Of a stretch of DNA of 64,000 nucleotides, positions 53,367 through 61,992 are shown one piece after another. The DNA comes from Ferruginibacter yonginensis. Lineage in GTDB: Bacteria; Bacteroidota; Bacteroidia; Chitinophagales; Chitinophagaceae. The stretch is from NCBI RefSeq assembly GCF_042651465.1, contig NZ_JBHSCZ010000001.1:124001-188000 (forward strand). Direction: 5' to 3'. Both the position numbers and the translations under genes were made by a program. The notes beneath the pieces are model-generated. The model had not been told where the DNA came from, searched no databases, and was given only the letters and a program-made list of their open reading frames with translations. Each line of letters opens with the position of its first letter. Position 1 is the stretch's first letter.

Positions 53367-54380
53367 TTAAATTAAATGCTTTGCAGCAATAATGCGGTTT
53401 TCTGTATTGGTTTTTATGCTGTATACAAACCCTTTTTGTATGGCATAAGCACCATGTTCTCCTTTTTTGTTCATGGCTAAAAAACCTACTTGTAATGTTT
53501 TTGCTTTGGCTTTATCCCTATTTACAATACGTTCAACCGCTTTTTTACAAGCCATTTCCGGGCTATAACCTTGTCGCATAAACTCTACCACCAAATGCGT
53601 TCCGCAAATACGTATTACTTCTTCGCCTGTACCGCTGCTAGTGGCAGCACCTACTTCATTGTCAACAAATAAACCAGCGCCAATAACAGGGGAGTCGCCT
53701 ACACGACCATGTATTTTAAATGCCATACCACTAGTGGTTACAGCACCACTTAAATTGCCAGTTGCATCCATTGCTACCAGTCCCATAGTATCATGGTTGG
53801 GTGTGCCATCATTAAAAAAAGTAGGGGCAAACGGACCTCCAAATGTTTTTTTAGGTTGATTTTCTATATTAATTACAGGTTTGTATTTACCCTCTTTCAA
53901 CCAATTATTATACGCATCGGTAGCTTCTTTTGATAATACAGCAGGCTCTTTTGTAAAACCATTTTCAAGCGCAAACTGTTGAGCACCGTTACCTACCAAC
54001 AGTACATGAGGGGTTAGTTCCATAACTTTACGTGCTACTGAAATAGGATGTTTTATTTGCTCTAAACCAGCAACCGCACCACAGTTGGCATGTTCATCCA
54101 TAATGCAGGCATCTAACGTTACAATCCCATCACGGTCAGGGTAACCACCTAAGCCCACACAGCAGTTTATCTCATTTTCTATTGATATGGCACCTGCTTC
54201 AACCGCATCAACCGATTTACCACCTGTACCTAAAATTTTCCATGCAGCAGCATTTACCGCCATACCACTATCCCAAGTAGATATTACAATTGGTTTATTA
54301 ACTGCCGCTGTAGGTACTTGCTTAAACGACAATGCTGATAAACCTAACGAACTTAATTTTAAAAATTGCTTACGATTCAT
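53367..54380 (-). CDS. N4-(beta-N-acetylglucosaminyl)-L-asparaginase (Ntn hydrolase)
   Basis: 337 residues. The N-terminus (MNRKQFLKLSSLGLSAL) looks like a weak Tat-type or Sec-type signal. The Ntn-hydrolase precursor has VISTWDSGMAVNAAAWKIL, the GGKSVDAVEAGA stretch and the autocleavage site NHDTMGLVAMD with nucleophile Thr about residue 195, followed by GRVGDSPVIGAG and GEEVIR. These match aspartylglucosaminidase, which cleaves GlcNAc-Asn, the linkage of N-glycoproteins; isoaspartyl peptidase is the alternative. It is the first gene of an operon with cutC and beta-mannosidase. Confidence 0.88.
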   Translation of the reverse strand: MNRKQFLKLSSLGLSALSFKQVPTAAVNKPIVISTWDSGMAVNAAAWKILGTGGKSVDAVEAGAISIENEINCCVGLGGYPDRDGIVTLDACIMDEHANCGAVAGLEQIKHPISVARKVMELTPHVLLVGNGAQQFALENGFTKEPAVLSKEATDAYNNWLKEGKYKPVINIENQPKKTFGGPFAPTFFNDGTPNHDTMGLVAMDATGNLSGAVTTSGMAFKIHGRVGDSPVIGAGLFVDNEVGAATSSGTGEEVIRICGTHLVVEFMRQGYSPEMACKKAVERIVNRDKAKAKTLQVGFLAMNKKGEHGAYAIQKGFVYSIKTNTENRIIAAKHLI

Positions 54381-54491
54381 TTCACTCTTTTGAATATTAA
54401 AGATATTGAAAGCATTGTGTATAAAATCTAATCACTGCACTTATCTTATTGGTGTAATAAATGACATGCTAAGAAAATTTATTTTTTAATT

Positions 54492-54506
54492 ATGAACATT
54501 GTTCAT
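54492..54506. promoter_or_regulatory. TetR operator, copy 1 (ATGAACATTGTTCAT)
   Basis: A perfect inverted repeat, ATGAACA-T-TGTTCAT, directly upstream of the -7 box of the TetR gene. The identical 15-mer recurs at 55154. Confidence 0.7.
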
Positions 54507-54514
54507 TATTTTTG
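54507..54514 (+). promoter_or_regulatory. -7 element of the TetR gene
   Basis: TATTTTTG fits TAnnTTTG and abuts the operator. It ends 5 bp before the ATG at 54520, so the transcript is probably leaderless or starts at a later ATG. Confidence 0.5.
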
Positions 54515-54519
54515 TAATC

Positions 54520-55134
54520 ATGGCTAAAATGGTACATACAAAAAAAGATAAGTATGATGTAAGCGACCTTATTTTGCAAGCAGCAAAAAAGTTGTTTGTT
54601 GAAAATGGCGTAGCGCAAACTACCATCAGAAGTATTGCCACTGCCATTGGTTACAGTGTAGGCACAGTGTATGTTTATTTTAAAGATAAGGATGCCATAT
54701 TACATGCTCTGCACATACAAGGTTTTACCCAACTAGGGGCTCAGTTTGCAGTTTTAACGAAAGTTACCGAGCCCATGGAAAGATTAAAAGCAATGGGTAG
54801 AATTTACATAGACTTTGCCTTGCAAAACCCCGATATGTATGATTTAATGTTCAACCTTAAAGCACCCATTTCATTTGTGCATGATACGGCCAATAAAGAT
54901 TGGAAAGAAGGTGCCTCTACGTTTAATGCATTAAAAAGTTGTGTGACAGATTGTGTAAAAGCAGGTTATTTTAAAGGTGGAGAGGTAGATGCTTTGTCGT
55001 TTATGATTTGGAGTACCGTACATGGTATGTGTAGTTTGCAAATAAGCGAACGCTCTGGTAGTGTGCAATTAAAAAACGCATCTACCATTTTAAAAAGGGC
55101 TTTTGATGCATTCACTCACATCATCGATCCATAA
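54520..55134 (+). CDS. TetR/AcrR family transcriptional regulator
   Basis: 204 residues. The TetR HTH is at about 15-60 (LILQAAKKLFVENGVAQTTIRSIATAIGYSVGTVYVYFKDKDA in pieces: FVENGVAQTTIRSIATAIG, VGTVYVYFKDKD). The C-terminal helical ligand and dimer domain is divergent, with PDMYDLMFNLKAPISF. I choose the ATG at 54520 (MAKMVHTKKD) over a TTG seven codons upstream that would cross the operator. A perfect palindrome sits in its promoter and again ahead of the next gene, so it likely represses itself and the membrane protein. The inducer is unknown. Confidence 0.92.
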   Translation: MAKMVHTKKDKYDVSDLILQAAKKLFVENGVAQTTIRSIATAIGYSVGTVYVYFKDKDAILHALHIQGFTQLGAQFAVLTKVTEPMERLKAMGRIYIDFALQNPDMYDLMFNLKAPISFVHDTANKDWKEGASTFNALKSCVTDCVKAGYFKGGEVDALSFMIWSTVHGMCSLQISERSGSVQLKNASTILKRAFDAFTHIIDP

Positions 55135-55153
55135 TATATTTTTAAAAAATGTA

Positions 55154-55168
55154 ATGAACATTGTTCAT
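55154..55168. promoter_or_regulatory. TetR operator, copy 2 (ATGAACATTGTTCAT)
   Basis: Identical 15-bp palindrome to that at 54492, 26 bp ahead of the ATG of the membrane protein gene at 55195. No consensus -7 box is visible next to it. Confidence 0.7.
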
Positions 55169-55194
55169 TTTTAATTAACATCAACACCATCATC

Positions 55195-55956
55195 ATGAAA
55201 TCATTTATCACCCAACTTAAAAATGTAAACGAACCGCTATTTTATTTTGGTTGTATTTGCGCCTGCAGTGCTGTTTTGTTTTTGATACTTACACAAATAA
55301 CCCATGTTAAGGTATTGCAAGTAAATGCCTGGTATAAGCCATTTAAGTTTGCGGTATCCATTGCCATTTATGTATTTACCATGGCTTGGTATATTCAGTA
55401 CCTACCACAATTTAATACCAAACTTTTTAGTTGGAGTGTTATTGTACTATTGGGGTTTGAAATTGTTTACATTGCTATTCAGGCAGCTAGGGGGCAACAA
55501 TCACACTTTAATATTTCAAATGGTTGGTATAGTTTATTGTATGTGTTAATGGCCGTAGCAGCATCATTGGTAAGCCTTTACACGGCATTCATCGCTTGGT
55601 TGTTTTTTGTAGCCCCTTTGTATGATTTACCTAGCTATTATTTGTGGGCCATTCGTTTAGCCTTGTTGTTATTTGTAATTTTTTCTTTTCAAGGTTTTTT
55701 AATGGGCAGCAGGTTGTCGCATACCATTGGTGGGGCCGATGGTAGCGAAGGTATCGCCATACTTAACTGGAGTAAAACCTTGGGCGATGCTCGAGTAGCT
55801 CATTTTATTGGTATGCATGCTCTGCAAGTTTTGCCTTTACTTGCCTATTATGTATTGCGTAATACCTACTTAACTTTTATAATGGCTATTTTATATGCGG
55901 CTTTGGCTTTTTTTACTTTGATACAAGCCTTACAGGGTAAGCCATTTATAAAATGA
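55195..55956 (+). CDS. Polytopic membrane protein of unknown function, TetR-controlled
   Basis: 253 residues with about seven membrane helices. Motif-like points are NEPLFYFGCICACS at the start, QVNAWYKPFKFAVSIAIYVFTMAW, an AARGQQSHFNIS loop and GSRLSHTIGGADGSEGI before ARVAHFIGMHALQVLPLLAYY. The His residues in the last segment could bind a ligand or metal. I do not recognise a transporter family. The TetR operator upstream suggests induction by a small molecule. The stop codon overlaps the ATG of a 35-codon ORF (ATGA). Confidence 0.8.
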   Translation: MKSFITQLKNVNEPLFYFGCICACSAVLFLILTQITHVKVLQVNAWYKPFKFAVSIAIYVFTMAWYIQYLPQFNTKLFSWSVIVLLGFEIVYIAIQAARGQQSHFNISNGWYSLLYVLMAVAASLVSLYTAFIAWLFFVAPLYDLPSYYLWAIRLALLLFVIFSFQGFLMGSRLSHTIGGADGSEGIAILNWSKTLGDARVAHFIGMHALQVLPLLAYYVLRNTYLTFIMAILYAALAFFTLIQALQGKPFIK

Positions 55957-56060
55957 TCAACATCAGTTATAGCGCCCCAATAGCAAAATCTTTATACCAA
56001 ACCACCGCATTATTATTGATACTTAGTGCTGCAAAGCTTGTGTTTCAACGCTACATTTAG
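55953..56060 (+). CDS. Putative 35-residue small protein coupled to the membrane gene
   Basis: The ATG overlaps the TGA stop of the preceding gene (ATGA), a classic termination-reinitiation arrangement. It encodes MINISYSAPIAKSLYQTTA followed by LLLILSAAKLVFQRYI, a short polar start and one hydrophobic or amphipathic helix. A stop codon (TAG) follows, 36 bp before rnr. It would be a small membrane protein expressed with its neighbour. No homologue is known to me, so existence is uncertain. Confidence 0.4.
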   Translation: MINISYSAPIAKSLYQTTALLLILSAAKLVFQRYI

Positions 56061-56096
56061 TACATTGCAATTAATTAATACAATTGATTATATTTT

Positions 56097-58172
56097 ATGA
56101 GTAAGCACCAACAAAGCAGTGGCAAAAAAAAATCATCCCAAACTGAAATAGTGAAGGGTAAATTAGAGATAAGCCGCAGTGGTATGGGGTTTGTAATTGT
56201 AGAAGATAGAGAGAAAGATATCATTGTAAAGCCCAATGAATTTGGTAAAGCTTTTCATGGTGATACGGTGAGGGTTCAAATTTTAAACGGACAAGATAGA
56301 ACCAGGCGTACAGAAGGAAAAATTACCGCAGTAGTTGAAAGAAAGCAAACCGACTTTATTGGAACCATTTCAGTTAAAGAAAAAATTGCATTTTTTACAG
56401 CAACGGGTAACAACCCAATGCCAGATTTTCATATTGATATGGCAAAATTAAACGGTGCTAAAGATGGCGACCGTGTAGTAGCCAAATTTTTAAAGTGGGA
56501 TAAAAACGATAAAAAACCCGAAGGTGAAATCATCGCTATTATGACGGCCCAAAACGAAGGCGATATGGCCATGAAAGAAATTTTAGTGCATGCCGGTTTT
56601 CCATTGTCGTTTGAAGATGCCGTGCTAAAAGCAGCCGATGCGTTATCGCCCAACATTACCCGAGAAGAATTAAAGAAACGAAAAGATTGTAGGGATATAC
56701 TCACTTTTACTATTGACCCTTACGATGCAAAAGATTTTGATGATGCCATCTCTATCAGAAACCTCGATAATGGCAATTATGAAATTGGTGTACACATTGC
56801 CGATGTGAGCCATTTTGTAACACCCGGTTCGTTGCTTGATAAGGCTGCATACGAACGAGCTACCAGTGTGTATTTGCCTGATAGGGTAAACCCCATGTTG
56901 CCCGAAAAAATTTCGAATGAGTTATGCTCATTGCGACCAAATGAAGATAAATACTCCTTCTCTGTAATATTCCAAATAAATAACAGGGCAGAAATTAAAC
57001 ACCAATGGATTGGTAGAACCATCATCCATAGCAACCATCGCTTTACATACGAAGAGGTACAACAAACCATTGAAACAAAAGATGGCTTGCATTTTAAACC
57101 TATTTTGTTGTTGAACGATTTAGCCCAACAGTTCAGAAAAAAGCGTTTTGATAACGGAGCCATCAACTTTTCATCGCAAGAAGTAAAGTTTAAATTAGAT
57201 GATACAGGCAAACCAATTGGCATTGTTGTTAAAGAAAGTAAAGAAGCCCATAAATTAATTGAAGAGTTTATGTTATTGGCCAATAAAGCTGTGGCAGAGT
57301 ATGTATCAAAAATAAAAGTAAACAAAGAGCCCATCCCATTTTCGTACCGTACGCATGATGAACCCAATGTGGAGAAACTAGCGCCATTTGTGGCTTTCGC
57401 AAAAAAGCATGGGTACGAGTTTGATATGAAAGATGAACGATCCATTGCCACATCTTTCAACAATTTATTAAAAAATGTAAAGGGTAAGCCAGAAGAACAT
57501 GTAATAGAACAACTTGGTATACGTACCATGGCAAAGGCAAAATATACAGCTGAAAATGTGGGGCATTACGGATTAGGTTTTGAAAACTATTGTCATTTTA
57601 CATCGCCTATTCGTCGTTACCCCGATGTGATGGTACACCGTGTACTACAAAGCATCATCGATAAAAATTTATTGATCGATAAAGCAATGGAAGAAAAAAA
57701 CAAACATTGCAGCGATAAAGAACGTGCCGCTATGGAAGCCGAAAGAGCCGGCAACAAATACAAACAAGTTGAGTACATGAGGCAGTTTATAGGCGATGAA
57801 TTTGAAGGCGTTATCTCTGGTGTATCAACCTTTGGTTTTTGGGTTGAAACCGTGGAGCACAAATGTGAAGGCTTGGTAAGTGTAAAAGATTTAAGCGATT
57901 ACGATGATTTTAGGTTAGATGAAGCCAACTATGCCTTAGTAGGCTTACGTACCGGCAAAACATTCAGAATGGGCGATGATGTTACCATTAGAGTTATTGC
58001 AGCCAATTTAGATAAACGCCAGCTCGATTATGAATGGGTAACTACAGCAGCGCCCAAAAGCAAACAAGCCAAAACAGTAGGAGGTAAGTCAACCGCCAAA
58101 AAAGCCACTACCAAAACAGCAGCAAAACCTGCGGCTAAAAAAACAGCCACCAAAAAAACGAGTAAAAAATAA
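56097..58172 (+). CDS. rnr: Ribonuclease R
   Basis: 691 residues of the RNase II/R family, a 3'-5' exoribonuclease that degrades structured RNA. An N-terminal cold-shock-like region (KGKLEISRSGMGFVIVE, VKPNEFGKAFHGDTVRV) is followed by a second OB-fold, the RNB catalytic domain with DPYDAKDFDDAISI (about residue 203), FTSPIRRYPDVMVHR, and an S1 domain (FEGVISGVSTFGFWVE). The C-terminus is a Lys/Ala/Thr-rich basic tail typical of RNase R. Length fits the family. The gene for a polyprenyl synthase follows ~49 bp downstream and may be co-transcribed. Confidence 0.96.
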   Translation: MSKHQQSSGKKKSSQTEIVKGKLEISRSGMGFVIVEDREKDIIVKPNEFGKAFHGDTVRVQILNGQDRTRRTEGKITAVVERKQTDFIGTISVKEKIAFFTATGNNPMPDFHIDMAKLNGAKDGDRVVAKFLKWDKNDKKPEGEIIAIMTAQNEGDMAMKEILVHAGFPLSFEDAVLKAADALSPNITREELKKRKDCRDILTFTIDPYDAKDFDDAISIRNLDNGNYEIGVHIADVSHFVTPGSLLDKAAYERATSVYLPDRVNPMLPEKISNELCSLRPNEDKYSFSVIFQINNRAEIKHQWIGRTIIHSNHRFTYEEVQQTIETKDGLHFKPILLLNDLAQQFRKKRFDNGAINFSSQEVKFKLDDTGKPIGIVVKESKEAHKLIEEFMLLANKAVAEYVSKIKVNKEPIPFSYRTHDEPNVEKLAPFVAFAKKHGYEFDMKDERSIATSFNNLLKNVKGKPEEHVIEQLGIRTMAKAKYTAENVGHYGLGFENYCHFTSPIRRYPDVMVHRVLQSIIDKNLLIDKAMEEKNKHCSDKERAAMEAERAGNKYKQVEYMRQFIGDEFEGVISGVSTFGFWVETVEHKCEGLVSVKDLSDYDDFRLDEANYALVGLRTGKTFRMGDDVTIRVIAANLDKRQLDYEWVTTAAPKSKQAKTVGGKSTAKKATTKTAAKPAAKKTATKKTSKK

Positions 58173-58221
58173 TTTAAGATATACAGGCCCATGAAGCTTG
58201 TTCAAAAAAGCGCATCCATTA

Positions 58222-59187
58222 ATGCAATCATTTACAGCCTTATCAGCACAGTTTGAAGCCAAGTTTAACAAACGTCATTTTCCTGAACATACACCTACGT
58301 TATACGACCCTGCACAATACATTTTAGGTATTAAGGGTAAACGTATTCGCCCTATTTGTGTGTATTTGGCCAACGAATTGTTTGCACCCGTAACAGATGA
58401 TGCCTATTATGCCGCAGCCTCTATTGAGCTGTTTCATAATTTTAGTTTAATACACGATGATATTATGGATAAAGCACCCTTACGCAGGGGCTTACCCACC
58501 GTTCACGAAAAATACGGACATAATACTGCATTATTGGCTGGCGATGTAATGTTTGTTACAGCATACGAAAATTTAGGAAGCATTAGTGCACCATACTTAC
58601 CAAGAAGTATCGAAATTTTCAACAAAACAGCCAAAGAAGTATGCGAAGGCCAACAGCTCGATATGGATTTTGAAAACATGGCCCATGTGAGTTTAGATGA
58701 TTATGTAAAAATGATCACCCTCAAAACATCGGTACTAGTAGCTGCAAGTTTACAAATGGGAGCCGTATTGGGTGGTGCAGGCTTGGGCAACCAAAATCAT
58801 TTATATGAATTTGGTAAAAACCTAGGTATTGCTTTTCAAATACAAGATGATTTTTTAGATGCCTTTGGCGATGCCCAAAAAACAGGTAAACAACAAGGCG
58901 GCGATATATTAGCCAATAAAAAAACCTTTTTACTCATACATGCCCGTGAACAAGGCGATGCCAGCATTAATGCTCGTTTAGATGAGCTATTGGCCAACAA
59001 TGCACCCGATAAAGTACCGCAGGTACTGCAAATATTTAAAGAAGTAAAGGCAGATGAATGGTGCAATGCCCTCAAAGAAAAGTATTACCAAATTGCCTTG
59101 CAGCATTTAGATGAAGTTGCTGTGTTGAGTGAAAGAAAAACAGCCTTACAACAATTAGCCGCTGATTTAATGATGAGAGAAAAATAA
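58222..59187 (+). CDS. Polyprenyl synthetase (trans-isoprenyl diphosphate synthase)
   Basis: 321 residues. GKRIRPICVYLA near the N-terminus, the first Asp-rich motif LIHDDIMD (DDIMD about 79-83) with APLRRGLPTVH, and the second Asp-rich motif QIQDDFLD (about 207-212) show a trans-prenyl chain elongating enzyme using IPP. Product length cannot be read with certainty; FPP, GGPP and the octaprenyl/heptaprenyl precursors of menaquinone are possible. I use the ATG giving MQSFTALSAQF; a TTG eight codons upstream is less likely. It lies 49 bp after rnr. Confidence 0.92.
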   Translation: MQSFTALSAQFEAKFNKRHFPEHTPTLYDPAQYILGIKGKRIRPICVYLANELFAPVTDDAYYAAASIELFHNFSLIHDDIMDKAPLRRGLPTVHEKYGHNTALLAGDVMFVTAYENLGSISAPYLPRSIEIFNKTAKEVCEGQQLDMDFENMAHVSLDDYVKMITLKTSVLVAASLQMGAVLGGAGLGNQNHLYEFGKNLGIAFQIQDDFLDAFGDAQKTGKQQGGDILANKKTFLLIHAREQGDASINARLDELLANNAPDKVPQVLQIFKEVKADEWCNALKEKYYQIALQHLDEVAVLSERKTALQQLAADLMMREK

Positions 59188-59271
59188 ACAACTCGTTTAC
59201 GCTTTAATAACCTGATTGAATTCATATTCAACAATTTTACTTATTTTACTAGCCATAAAACCCACTACAAA

Positions 59272-61188
59272 ATGAGCAACGGTTTGTTTAGAAGAAAAAA
59301 TATTGCCAATATATTAGCGGAAGGCGGCGATGATGCCCACGGCTCCGCTGGCGGTTTAAAACGAGTACTCACCGTTAGAGATTTAACTTTTTTTGGTATT
59401 GCTGCCATTTTAGGTGCCGGTAGTTTTAGTAGTTTGGGTGGGGCTGTATTCAGTGGTGGCCCCGGTGTAGTCATTTTATTTTTAATTACGGCAGTAGCCT
59501 GTGCCTTCACTGCTTTTTGTTACAGTGAATTTGCCAGTCGTATACCAGTGGCAGGTAGCGCCTATACCTATGCGTATGCCAGCTTTGGCGAATTATTCGC
59601 ATGGATCATTGGGTGGGCACTTATAATGGAATACAGCATTGGTAACATTTATGTGGCCTTTAGTTGGAGCGATTATTTTACTTCGTTTTTAAGCAGGTGT
59701 GGGGTTGATATGCCGCATTGGTTAAGCACTAGTTATAAAGAGGCACAACATGCCGTTCAAAATGGCGCTTTAGAGGGCGATCAATTTCAAGCATGGCATA
59801 CTGCACCTATCGTTGCTGGGTTACGTATTATTGTTGATTTACCAGCCCTGGTTATTAATGTACTCATTACTTATTTGGTATATAAAGGTGTAAAAGAAAG
59901 CCGCAATTTCAGCAACATCATGGTGGTGTTAAAAATGGCGGTTGTAGCATTGGTAATTATTGTAGGCGGTTATTTGGTATTTCACAACGGGTTAACCTTT
60001 AATTGGTCGCCTGCAAATGATGCTGGCGTAAAATCATTTATGCCCAACGGCTTTAGCGGTGTAATGGCTGCGGTTGCAGGGGTATTTTTTGCCTACATCG
60101 GTTTTGATGCCGTAAGTGTGTTGGCAGAAGAAAGTAAAAATCCACAAAGAGATTTACCAAGGGGGATGATTTACTCATTGGTGATTTGTACCGTGGTATA
60201 TATTTTATTAACCTTGGTATTAACAGGCTCTGTTAACTACCGCAATTTTGAAGGCGTGGGTGACCCACTAGCGTTTATTTTTGAAAAGCAAAACCTCAAT
60301 GTACCTTGGATGCAGCTATTGGTGGCCGTTTGTGCCGTAATAGCCATGACGAGTGTATTGCTTGTATTCCAAATGGGGCAACCCCGTATTTGGATGAGCA
60401 TGAGTAGAGATGGCCTGTTGCCAAAAGTGTTTCAAAAAATTCACCCGAAGTATCAAACACCTTCTTTCTCAACTATTGTAACAGGTATTGTAGTAGGGGT
60501 GCCTATTTTGTTTACTGATAAAACTTTTGTGTTAGACTTTACCAGCATTGCCACTTTATTTGCATTTGTGTTGGTGTGTGGCGGTGTATTATTAATACCA
60601 CGTAAAGAAAAACAACCCGGTAAATTCAACATACCTTACATTAACGGTAAGTTTATTTTTCCGTTGATTGTGGTGGGTTGTATTTTGGTATTGTCGTTTG
60701 CCACACCAAAATACTTTGGCAACAAGGTTGATTTTTCTGAAGAAAATGCTATTGAAAAATTAGCCACCATGTTACCTGCTGCTAAAATGGATACCATTGC
60801 GGTAGTCAATAATATCTCTAATAATTTAAGTACTGAAAATGCCAACAATGCGGCTTTTGTGGGCCTGCTCGATTCTATGAATGTAAAAACCATTGCAGCG
60901 CAAAAGCTAGCCGTGGTAAATAAATTTATTGCGGCGGCTAATACCGAACAAAGCAGAACCCTCAAAATATCAACCATTATTTTTTGGTTGTTAATGATAG
61001 GGTTGGCCATTGTAACCTTCTTAAAAAATTACTCACTTATACCATTAATGGGCGTAAGTACATGCTTATATTTATTAACCGGAATGACGAAAGCCAACTG
61101 GCTTTGGTTTGGTGGCTGGTTAGCCATTGGGTTGGTATTTTACTTTTTATACGGCTATAAAAAAAGTAAGTTGGCACAACAAAATTAA
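59272..61188 (+). CDS. APC superfamily amino acid permease (cationic amino acid transporter-like)
   Basis: 638 residues with about 13-14 membrane helices. The substrate-binding unwound helix 1 (FFGIAAILGAGSFSSLGGAV), the helix-3 region (IPVAGSAYTYAYASFGELFAW), the helix-6 site (AGVFFAYIGFDAVSVLAEESKNPQRDLPRG) and QPRIWMSMSRDGLLPKVF are as in CAT/YhdG-type transporters. Between the late helices lies a soluble insertion of about 100 residues (about 485-585, KVDFSEENAIEKLATMLPAAK onward), probably extracytoplasmic. Substrate is unknown, cationic amino acids being the usual guess. A strong terminator follows. Confidence 0.9.
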   Translation: MSNGLFRRKNIANILAEGGDDAHGSAGGLKRVLTVRDLTFFGIAAILGAGSFSSLGGAVFSGGPGVVILFLITAVACAFTAFCYSEFASRIPVAGSAYTYAYASFGELFAWIIGWALIMEYSIGNIYVAFSWSDYFTSFLSRCGVDMPHWLSTSYKEAQHAVQNGALEGDQFQAWHTAPIVAGLRIIVDLPALVINVLITYLVYKGVKESRNFSNIMVVLKMAVVALVIIVGGYLVFHNGLTFNWSPANDAGVKSFMPNGFSGVMAAVAGVFFAYIGFDAVSVLAEESKNPQRDLPRGMIYSLVICTVVYILLTLVLTGSVNYRNFEGVGDPLAFIFEKQNLNVPWMQLLVAVCAVIAMTSVLLVFQMGQPRIWMSMSRDGLLPKVFQKIHPKYQTPSFSTIVTGIVVGVPILFTDKTFVLDFTSIATLFAFVLVCGGVLLIPRKEKQPGKFNIPYINGKFIFPLIVVGCILVLSFATPKYFGNKVDFSEENAIEKLATMLPAAKMDTIAVVNNISNNLSTENANNAAFVGLLDSMNVKTIAAQKLAVVNKFIAAANTEQSRTLKISTIIFWLLMIGLAIVTFLKNYSLIPLMGVSTCLYLLTGMTKANWLWFGGWLAIGLVFYFLYGYKKSKLAQQN

Positions 61189-61190
61189 AT

Positions 61191-61222
61191 TAAAAAGGCT
61201 CGTTGAAGAACGAGCCTTTTTA
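61191..61222 (+). terminator. Rho-independent terminator after the APC permease
   Basis: A perfect 14-bp stem (61191-61204 with 61209-61222), TAAAAAGGCTCGTT pairing with AACGAGCCTTTTTA, 4-nt loop GAAG and a T run in the right arm. Confidence 0.85.
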
Positions 61223-61374
61223 ATGTGTTATCAGCTGTTTTTGTGCGTTATGAACAAAAGACAAAATATTGGTTATACTTTAACTCAAAAAGGCCATTTT
61301 ACCTTAAGAATTGTATAAAACCAGGCTTTAATAATATTTTGTAGAAAGTGTACTTAAAAATAAATTTCAAAATA

Positions 61375-61405
61375 TTTGGTAAATTTAAGGTTTTATGTAT
61401 TTTTG
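61375..61405 (+). promoter_or_regulatory. Bacteroidota-type promoter of the type I restriction locus
   Basis: TTTG (61375-61378), a 19-bp spacer and TATTTTTG (61398-61405): the best match to the phylum consensus in the window. Transcription would begin about 20 nt before the TTG start of the first hsdS. Confidence 0.75.
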
Positions 61406-61429
61406 TAGAGCTATTACTAAGAAATAAAT

Positions 61430-61987
61430 TTGAAAACACTAATAAAAAATATTACTAACATACAAACGGGTCTTTTTGCAAAGCCTACTGGTAGTGGTGA
61501 ATTGGTTTATCTACAATCTAAGCATTTTGATGAAAATGGTCAATTAAATGCTGTTTTGCACCCTGATCTGATGGCTGAAGGTATTTCTGAAAAACACTTA
61601 TTGAAAGATGGTGACATACTTTTTGCAGCCAAAGGCACAAAAAATTTTGCTGCGGTTTTTGAAAATCATAATGAGCCTTCTGTTGCTTCTACTTCCTTCT
61701 TTGTTATTAGATTACTTAATAAAAAAGTGTTGCCTCAATATTTTGCTTGGTTTCTAAATAACTATAACACCCAAACACTTTTAAAAAGTAAAGCAATTGG
61801 TACGTCTATTCCTTCTATTTCAAAACAAGTATTAGAAAATTTGGAAATAACAGTGCCGAGTATCGAAAAACAAATGGCGATTCTGCAAATCATCAAACTC
61901 CGTGACAAAGAAAAAGCATTAAAGCAGGAAATTGAAACACTAAGAGAAAAACAAATTCAACAACAAATCATCAATGCAATAAATTAA
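61430..61987 (+). CDS. Half-size type I restriction specificity subunit (single TRD)
   Basis: 185 residues beginning at a TTG codon (MKTLIKNITNIQTGLFAKP); no ATG fits the domain's start and a strong promoter lies just upstream. One target-recognition domain (about 1-150: VYLQSKHFDENGQ, HLLKDGDILFAAKGTKNFAAVF, SVASTSFFVIRLLNKKVLPQYFAWFLNNY, GTSIPSISKQVLENLEITVPS) is followed by one conserved coiled-coil spacer (RDKEKALKQEIETLREKQIQQQIINAI). Full HsdS is about twice this length with two TRDs, so this protein would have to dimerise or pair with another HsdS. It is 5 bp ahead of hsdM. Confidence 0.85.
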   Translation: MKTLIKNITNIQTGLFAKPTGSGELVYLQSKHFDENGQLNAVLHPDLMAEGISEKHLLKDGDILFAAKGTKNFAAVFENHNEPSVASTSFFVIRLLNKKVLPQYFAWFLNNYNTQTLLKSKAIGTSIPSISKQVLENLEITVPSIEKQMAILQIIKLRDKEKALKQEIETLREKQIQQQIINAIN

Positions 61988-61992
61988 ATATT

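Noticed and set aside
56777..57529. 250-codon ORF antisense to rnr
   Set aside because: It mirrors the conserved RNB domain; low-quality Ser/Leu/Cys-rich translation typical of an antisense shadow.
58191..58256. ATG at 58191 as start of the polyprenyl synthase
   Set aside because: It is out of frame with the synthase and reaches a stop after 21 codons.
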